Shown here in pieces: positions 1-3,287 of a stretch of DNA of 5,268 bases; positions within the stretch are counted from its first letter, which is position 1; each line of letters begins with the position of its first letter. The stretch lies in the NCBI GenBank assembly GCA_007123465.1, contig SKLB01000096.1, positions 1-5,268 on the forward strand. The letters are read 5' to 3'. Both the position numbers and the translations under genes were made by a program. This DNA comes from Spirochaetales bacterium. Its GTDB lineage: Bacteria; Spirochaetota; Spirochaetia; DSM-27196; PWMO01. A model generated the notes under the pieces. The model made no database searches. It was not told where the DNA came from and saw nothing but the letters and a program-made list of their open reading frames with translations.

Positions 1-1
1 A

Positions 2-211
2 AAACCACAGGTCTACCGCTACGTAGTTGATATGCTGACTCCTGAAAACGCAGAGATCATTGCCAGGAGTCTGCGCGTTATTCCCGACATCAGCGGGGTG
101 ACGGTATACCCGAGGCGCGGCACCGTGGAGATCAAAGCCAGGCGTGACATGCAGCAACAGGTGCGCATGGCGTGCGATATTGCCAAAGCGCGCTTCCGCA
201 CGCCTGTCTAG
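2..211 (+). CDS. 3' end of an unrecognised protein with an HMA-like (ferredoxin-fold) C-terminus
   Basis: An open frame enters from the left edge and ends at TAG (209-211), giving 69 residues; the start lies outside the window. I do not recognise the protein. The visible part alternates a strand (YRYVVDML), a helix (ENAEIIARSLRVI), two strands around a turn (GVTVYPRRGTVEIKA) and a last helix (MQQQVRMACDIAKARF). This beta-alpha-beta-beta-alpha order resembles the ferredoxin-like fold of heavy-metal-associated (HMA) domains. The CxxC metal site of true HMA domains is absent; the only Cys is near the C-terminus. The next gene runs towards it on the other strand after 23 nt, with no obvious terminator hairpin between them. 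Confidence is good that this is coding and low on the fold. Confidence 0.72.
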   Translation, partial: KPQVYRYVVDMLTPENAEIIARSLRVIPDISGVTVYPRRGTVEIKARRDMQQQVRMACDIAKARFRTPV

Positions 212-234
212 CTGCACCCCAAGTCAACGCTATC

Positions 235-759
235 TCAGCGCGGCATATAGCCGCCGCCACCGCGGCCGAAGCGCGGAAACAAGCGTTCTTCCTCGGCGCT
301 GTAGAGTTCATCTATCGGAGGCGGTTGCGGAACGTAGTCCCGGCTGATTCCCGGGCTGAGCTCCTTGCGCCACGGCTGCCTGGCGTGGCGATCCTCATAT
401 GGAATTCGCCGTAAAATTTCAACCGTATTCTTGCCGTTTCGCTTGATATCGCGCACCACGCCAAACTGTCCCTCGCCGACGTAGCAGATCCGCTCGCCCT
501 CGGCCAACTGCTCCTGCTCGCTCAGCTTATCGATCACGCTATCCAGGCGCGTTGGCTCGCCCGAACGCGGATCGGCTATCGCTGAATAGATATCATCGAT
601 GGGTTCACCGGAGACAGGGCACGGCGGATAGTCGCGGTGCGGCGGCGGCTCGGGCATCCACGCCTTGTTGGGATCAAAAGTAGACTTATTTGAACGACGC
701 GAGCGCCCGCCCTGCTTACCACCGCGCGAACGTCCTCTGCGCGAGCTTCTCTGGCCCAT
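235..759 (-). CDS. Basic Arg/Gly-rich hypothetical protein, probable spirochaete family with degenerate Zn-ligand pattern
   Basis: This is a 174-residue soluble protein with no signal peptide or membrane segment. The frame stays open further upstream, but the ATG at 759 is preferred because AGAGGA lies 11 nt before it and a TGCTATACT extended -10 about 25 nt before it; longer starts would run through that promoter and into the divergent gene. Residues 1-27 are very basic (RRGRSRGG, RSRR), suggesting nucleic-acid or ribosome contact. A core at about 45-125 contains CPVSGEPIDDIYSAI (47-61), EPTRLDSV (68-75) and ICYVGEGQFGVV (91-102), followed by a Pro-rich linker and a Gly-rich tail (RGGGGYMPR). 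From memory, Treponema/Spirochaeta hypothetical proteins have CPxCGKPI and PAHFDC at the matching places. If so, only Cys47 of four possible zinc ligands remains here (S50, R71 and S74 replace the others). Function is unknown. Confidence 0.8.
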   Translation of the reverse strand: MGQRSSRRGRSRGGKQGGRSRRSNKSTFDPNKAWMPEPPPHRDYPPCPVSGEPIDDIYSAIADPRSGEPTRLDSVIDKLSEQEQLAEGERICYVGEGQFGVVRDIKRNGKNTVEILRRIPYEDRHARQPWRKELSPGISRDYVPQPPPIDELYSAEEERLFPRFGRGGGGYMPR

Positions 760-783
760 ACTGCTCTTTATCCTCTTACGCAC

Positions 784-792
784 AGTATAGCA
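784..792 (-). promoter_or_regulatory. Extended -10 promoter for the basic hypothetical gene
   Basis: Read on the minus strand the sequence is TGCTATACT: a TG-n extended -10 plus TATACT, which matches TATAAT at five of six positions. No good -35 lies at 16-18 nt; TTGCAC and TTGCCT occur at 14 and 19 nt, which is usual for extended -10 promoters. Transcription should start near 777, giving a leader of about 18 nt that carries AGAGGA before the ATG at 759. The assignment rests on motif and position only. Confidence 0.5.
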
Positions 793-803
793 GATGAAGC
801 GGG

Positions 804-833
804 GTGCAAGGCAAGCGGCCGCTGGCACTGCAC
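804..833. repeat. 30-nt imperfect palindrome in the divergent spacer
   Basis: The sequence reads GTGCA-AGGCA-AGCGG followed by CCGCT-GGCAC-TGCAC. It pairs with its own reverse complement at 12 of 15 positions per arm, centred on GCGGCCGC (815-822). It lies just upstream of the extended -10 of the leftward gene and about 55-80 nt before the rightward start. That is where an operator controlling one or both divergent genes would sit. It could also be chance in GC-rich DNA. Confidence 0.4.
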
Positions 834-841
834 CGCCCGGG

Positions 842-864
842 CGCGCTACACTGGACGCGCTACA
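842..864 (+). repeat. Direct repeat of CGCGCTACA, 14-nt period, ahead of the LsrG-like gene
   Basis: CGCGCTACA occurs at 842-850 and again at 856-864, each followed by a related pentamer (CTGGA, ACTGA). The first copy contains TACACT (847-852), a possible weak -10 for the rightward gene with a poor -35 (TGGCAC, 823-828). The repeats could be tandem regulator half-sites, but a period of 14 nt is not a whole number of helical turns, so they may be accidental. No stronger promoter for the LsrG-like gene is visible. Confidence 0.3.
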
Positions 865-885
865 ACTGAAGAGAGGAGGACTGCC

Positions 886-1203
886 ATGATCGTAAGGCTG
901 ATTCGCGTGCACGTGAAACCGGATGCTGTGGAGGCGTTTGAAGAGGCCACCCGCGCCAACCACCGCGGCTCAATAGCCGAACCCGGCGTGCTGCGCTTTG
1001 ACGTTCTGCGCAACCCGGACAAAGCCGGCGAGTACGTGCTGTGCGAGGCATACGCGTCGCACCAGGCCACGCTGAGCCACAAAGAGACCGCGCACTACAC
1101 CGAGTGGAAAACCACGGTGGAACCGCTGATGGCCGCGCCGCGCGAAAGCCAGGCGTTTGAAGTGGTTGAGCCGACCGCTGAAGAGGCGTGGCGCGTTACG
1201 TAG
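886..1203 (+). CDS. LsrG-like ABM-fold protein (putative quinol monooxygenase / AI-2 phosphate isomerase homologue)
   Basis: This is a 105-residue protein with a strong Shine-Dalgarno (GAGGAGGA ending at 880, 5 nt before the ATG). It belongs to the antibiotic-biosynthesis-monooxygenase family of small dimeric ferredoxin-like proteins. It aligns over most of its length with E. coli LsrG as I recall it. Shared features are NHxGS (25-29), the LRFDVL strand (36-41), an EAY segment (54-56), HK..HY (65-71) and an LM.xPR run (81-86). LsrG acts on phosphorylated autoinducer-2 breakdown products; other members oxidise quinols or are uncharacterised. No lsr kinase, aldolase or transporter is visible, so an LsrG role is not established and no symbol is given. 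The C-terminus is about ten residues longer than LsrG. The stop overlaps the convergent gene by 8 nt. Family assignment is firm; the reaction is uncertain. Confidence 0.88.
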   Translation: MIVRLIRVHVKPDAVEAFEEATRANHRGSIAEPGVLRFDVLRNPDKAGEYVLCEAYASHQATLSHKETAHYTEWKTTVEPLMAAPRESQAFEVVEPTAEEAWRVT

Positions 1204-2209
1204 GCCGCTGCGGCAACCGCATGCGATAGACCTCACGCCCTTCGTAGGTGCCGATCGGCTTGAACAGAGATTGCAGCTTCTCGGGGATCCGCTGATACAC
1301 GTTGCTGGTCAGCGTGAAATTGCCCGGTAAAGTGAACTTCTGTCCCAGGTGATGCACGTAGTTGATCGAGTCCGAGACAATGTGGCTGGTATCGCCCTTG
1401 TTCTGATAGACCGTGTTGCCGAGGTGCAACGAGAAGCGGTACGACAGGCTGGTCTTGAGATCAAACTGCTCGATGTTGTCCAGCGGGCGGTTGAGAATCA
1501 TCCGGATACACGGCAGGACCGCCTGGCAGGATTGACCGTCAAACGGGAATAGCACTACTCCGCCAAAGTCACGCCAGATCCATAGCCGCCCCTGGTAGGG
1601 GGCGATAGTCCGCTCCAGAAGCCGCTGGAACGAGCCCACAACCGACATTGTGTAGCGTTCACTGGTGCGGTTGGCGTAATCAACCGCGTTGTCGAGTTCG
1701 GCAAAGAGCATGTAGAAAGAGTACTCTTTTCCCGCTCGCACGCCGCTCCAGTCTGCCCCGGAAACCACCAGGGCGCGTCCGTCTGAGGTAGTGTCCGCGG
1801 CCTTTTCCAGGCGCCCGGGCTGGATCACAGCATCAGGGTAGGTGTTGGAGACATACTCTGCAATCTCGTCAATGCGCCTGGGTGACACGCCCTCGACAAA
1901 GAGTGAACGATTGACGTAGTCAACCGCGCCGGCACGCAGCAGCGCTGCCGGATCGCTGATGCGGTTTGCGGGATCAATCACGCTGTGCGGCACGTCACTG
2001 AGCCGGGACAGCTGCCGCAGCAGCCGGGTGCCGGCGCTCTCGCTTATGCTCCCAATGTCAACGTAGACCAGCGCGTTGGTGCGTCCGTTGCGCAACCAGC
2101 CTCGCAGCTCGTCAACCGGGTGGTAGCGTACGCTGTGCTTACGGCTGCGCTCTATCGCGCCAAAGCAGTGCCGTATTCTGTTGTTGTCGGAAAAAACTAC
2201 CAGGTCCAT
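1196..2209 (-). CDS. Protein B: degenerate receiver domain fused to a degenerate class III cyclase homology domain
   Basis: This is a 337-residue cytoplasmic protein without membrane segments. Residues 1-105 look like a response-regulator receiver: a first strand ending in FSDNN (D8), a third strand with VYVDIGS (D51 at the phospho-acceptor position), and RAGAVDYVNRSL (92-103) in place of the usual GAxDYLxKP. The conserved Lys is Arg101 and the Thr/Ser position appears to be Asp79, so it is probably a pseudo-receiver. Residues about 162-330 form a cyclase homology domain aligning without gaps in its core to protein A. The first metal Asp is Glu171 and the second is Phe215 (WRDFGG). The transition-state Asn is kept as N283 (SINYVHHL) and the Arg is His287. 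It is probably not an independent cyclase; it could be a partner or allosteric subunit. The ATG follows the stop of gene A by 22 nt with only a weak Shine-Dalgarno, suggesting coupled translation. Confidence 0.82.
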   Translation of the reverse strand: MDLVVFSDNNRIRHCFGAIERSRKHSVRYHPVDELRGWLRNGRTNALVYVDIGSISESAGTRLLRQLSRLSDVPHSVIDPANRISDPAALLRAGAVDYVNRSLFVEGVSPRRIDEIAEYVSNTYPDAVIQPGRLEKAADTTSDGRALVVSGADWSGVRAGKEYSFYMLFAELDNAVDYANRTSERYTMSVVGSFQRLLERTIAPYQGRLWIWRDFGGVVLFPFDGQSCQAVLPCIRMILNRPLDNIEQFDLKTSLSYRFSLHLGNTVYQNKGDTSHIVSDSINYVHHLGQKFTLPGNFTLTSNVYQRIPEKLQSLFKPIGTYEGREVYRMRLPQRPT

Positions 2210-2231
2210 TGCATTGTCAACTTTTATCTCG

Positions 2232-3155
2232 CTACTTCTCCAGTTTCACTGCGTAGCGATAACACGCCGCCTCGCTGCTGCCGCCCACTGCAGCAAACCA
2301 CGATTCCAGCAACGGGTCAAGATTGAAATAGACCGTATCGGATATCGTCAGTGTATTGGGCAGAGCCAGGTCGGATTCGATCTGGTAGACCTTCTTCATC
2401 ACCATGCTCTTGATATCGTCAATACTGCTGCGATACTCACTTGGACCGCTGTGCACCGCCAGCCGTACACGAATCGGCTCATCCAGCGGGCATTCGAGGC
2501 GGTTGTAGAGAAAAAGCTCGCGCAGCAGCTCCATTCCCGAGTAGACCGCGGCAGCATTGACGTCGTCACTGTAAAATGCCGCCAGTCCACCGTCTCCCTC
2601 CCATGACCAGAGCCGTCCGTTACGGCTGTTGAGAATCGACTGGATCAGACGCCGCAGGTCTCCGTAGGCCTGCATGACGGTCTGCTCATCGTACTCGCGC
2701 ACCAGGCGCGAGTTTCCCACCACGTCGAAGCGCAGGAACGCGAAACTGTGCACGTCCCCCTCACGGATGACTCCCCAGTTGGGCGTCTGCTGCAGGCTGG
2801 CGTTCTCGATGAAGATCTGGTTTTCGGTATCGTAAATCAGTCCCAGCTCCAGCATCTCACCCAGGATCTCGTCAATGCGGTGAATGCGCAGACTGCGGCC
2901 GACGAAGCCGTTGCGGTCAATGGCAACCAGCAATCCAATAAACGGCAGCAGCATCGACGCGTCTATCAGATCAACCACGATCTGGCGCGCGGCATCGTAG
3001 TCGGGGATTGGCACACTATCGGGAAAACCGCAGCGCTGGTGCAGATCATAGGCTCCTCCCAGGATGCGCCGTGTAATCTCTACCATCGTCTTGACATCCA
3101 TGGAATGGGTCAACGCGCGGATGCAAAGGTTTCGCAAGCGGGAGCGTACACGCAT
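2232..3155 (-). CDS. Protein A: cyclase homology domain protein retaining the metal-binding aspartates
   Basis: This is a 307-residue protein, first gene of a leftward operon with B. Residues 1-130 are mainly helical and unrecognised; about 59-79 is hydrophobic (MLLPFIGLLVAI), and 90-117 (IDEILGEMLELGLIYD) has a helix-then-wing look, low confidence. Residues about 136-300 are a class III cyclase homology domain: FLRFDVVGNS (140-149) matches the FxDxxGF/S motif with D144, and WEGDGGLAAF (185-194) supplies D188. The 44-residue spacing equals that of the two metal Asp residues in mammalian adenylate cyclase. VRLAVHSG (230-237) matches the usual IGIHxG strand. The K before GD is replaced (S184). 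The VNxAxR motif has become MKKVYQ, losing Asn and Arg; D247 sits at the base-recognition position. The ATG at 3155 is the first in-frame start after the promoter; 3101 (289 residues) is an alternative. Neither has a good Shine-Dalgarno. Confidence 0.82.
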   Translation of the reverse strand: MRVRSRLRNLCIRALTHSMDVKTMVEITRRILGGAYDLHQRCGFPDSVPIPDYDAARQIVVDLIDASMLLPFIGLLVAIDRNGFVGRSLRIHRIDEILGEMLELGLIYDTENQIFIENASLQQTPNWGVIREGDVHSFAFLRFDVVGNSRLVREYDEQTVMQAYGDLRRLIQSILNSRNGRLWSWEGDGGLAAFYSDDVNAAAVYSGMELLRELFLYNRLECPLDEPIRVRLAVHSGPSEYRSSIDDIKSMVMKKVYQIESDLALPNTLTISDTVYFNLDPLLESWFAAVGGSSEAACYRYAVKLEK

Positions 3156-3173
3156 ATATACACACCGTAGCAC

Positions 3174-3202
3174 ATTATACGCTTCAGTGAGAATAGGATC
3201 AA
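3174..3202 (-). promoter_or_regulatory. Sigma70-type promoter of the A-B operon
   Basis: On the minus strand TTGATC (3202-3197) and a perfect TATAAT (3179-3174) are separated by exactly 17 nt. Transcription should start near 3167, leaving only about 12 nt before the ATG at 3155. This is the clearest promoter in the window, and it shows that the open frame continuing upstream to 3434 is not part of the gene. Confidence 0.7.
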
Positions 3203-3208
3203 ATTGAT
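3198..3208. repeat. Palindrome ATCAA-A-TTGAT over the A-B -35 element
   Basis: This is a perfect inverted repeat with 5-bp arms around one base, overlapping the -35 hexamer of the leftward promoter. A protein bound here would block RNA polymerase. The half-site TTGAT recalls the Fnr half-site, but Fnr boxes have a 4-nt spacer, so no specific regulator is claimed. Confidence 0.3.
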
Positions 3209-3213
3209 GACCG

Positions 3214-3248
3214 CAGTGCTGGACATTTCGGAAAAATGTGCCAGACTG
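3214..3248. repeat. 35-nt inverted repeat / hairpin between the divergent cyclase genes
   Basis: The left arm is CAGT-g-CTGG-ACATTT (3214-3228), the loop is CGGAA (3229-3233), and the right arm is AAATGT-g-CCAG-ACTG (3234-3248). Fourteen base pairs form with one bulged G on each side. There is no U-run, so it is not a typical terminator. It is centred about 64 nt upstream of the predicted start of A-B transcription, a position typical of activator sites. It also lies immediately before the possible -10 of the CHASE2 cyclase gene, where binding would tend to repress. A regulatory operator is the simplest reading. Confidence 0.5.
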
Positions 3249-3251
3249 TAG

Positions 3252-3257
3252 TATGAT
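3252..3257 (+). promoter_or_regulatory. Possible -10 element of the CHASE2 cyclase gene
   Basis: TATGAT matches TATAAT at five of six positions and would give a start near 3264 with a leader of about 24 nt. No acceptable -35 is seen at 16-18 nt, so the promoter may need an activator, or this may not be the true site. Confidence 0.3.
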
Positions 3258-3277
3258 CATGCGAGAGAGACCCCTAC

Positions 3278-3283
3278 GGGAGG
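3278..3283 (+). promoter_or_regulatory. Ribosome binding site of the CHASE2 cyclase gene
   Basis: GGGAGG lies 4 nt before the ATG at 3288. It fixes that start, since ATGAAAAAG begins the hydrophobic N-terminal segment expected of a CHASE2 protein. The strong site contrasts with the poor one of the divergent gene A. Confidence 0.65.
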
Positions 3284-3287
3284 CTAC

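Noticed and set aside
760..963. Upstream extension of the basic hypothetical protein to 963 (242 residues)
   Set aside because: It crosses the extended -10 and overlaps the LsrG-like gene antisense. The ATG at 759 has a Shine-Dalgarno and starts the typical basic N-terminus.
1207..1224. Short hairpin GCTGCGG / CCGCATGC as a terminator
   Set aside because: The stem has a bulge, there is no T-run on either side, and it sits inside the end of gene B.
1985..2606. Two overlapping plus-strand open frames
   Set aside because: They are antisense to genes A and B, which have clear domain homology; no initiation signals were seen.
3214..3248. Hairpin read as an intrinsic terminator
   Set aside because: No T-run follows on either strand, and it lies upstream of both divergent genes rather than after a gene.
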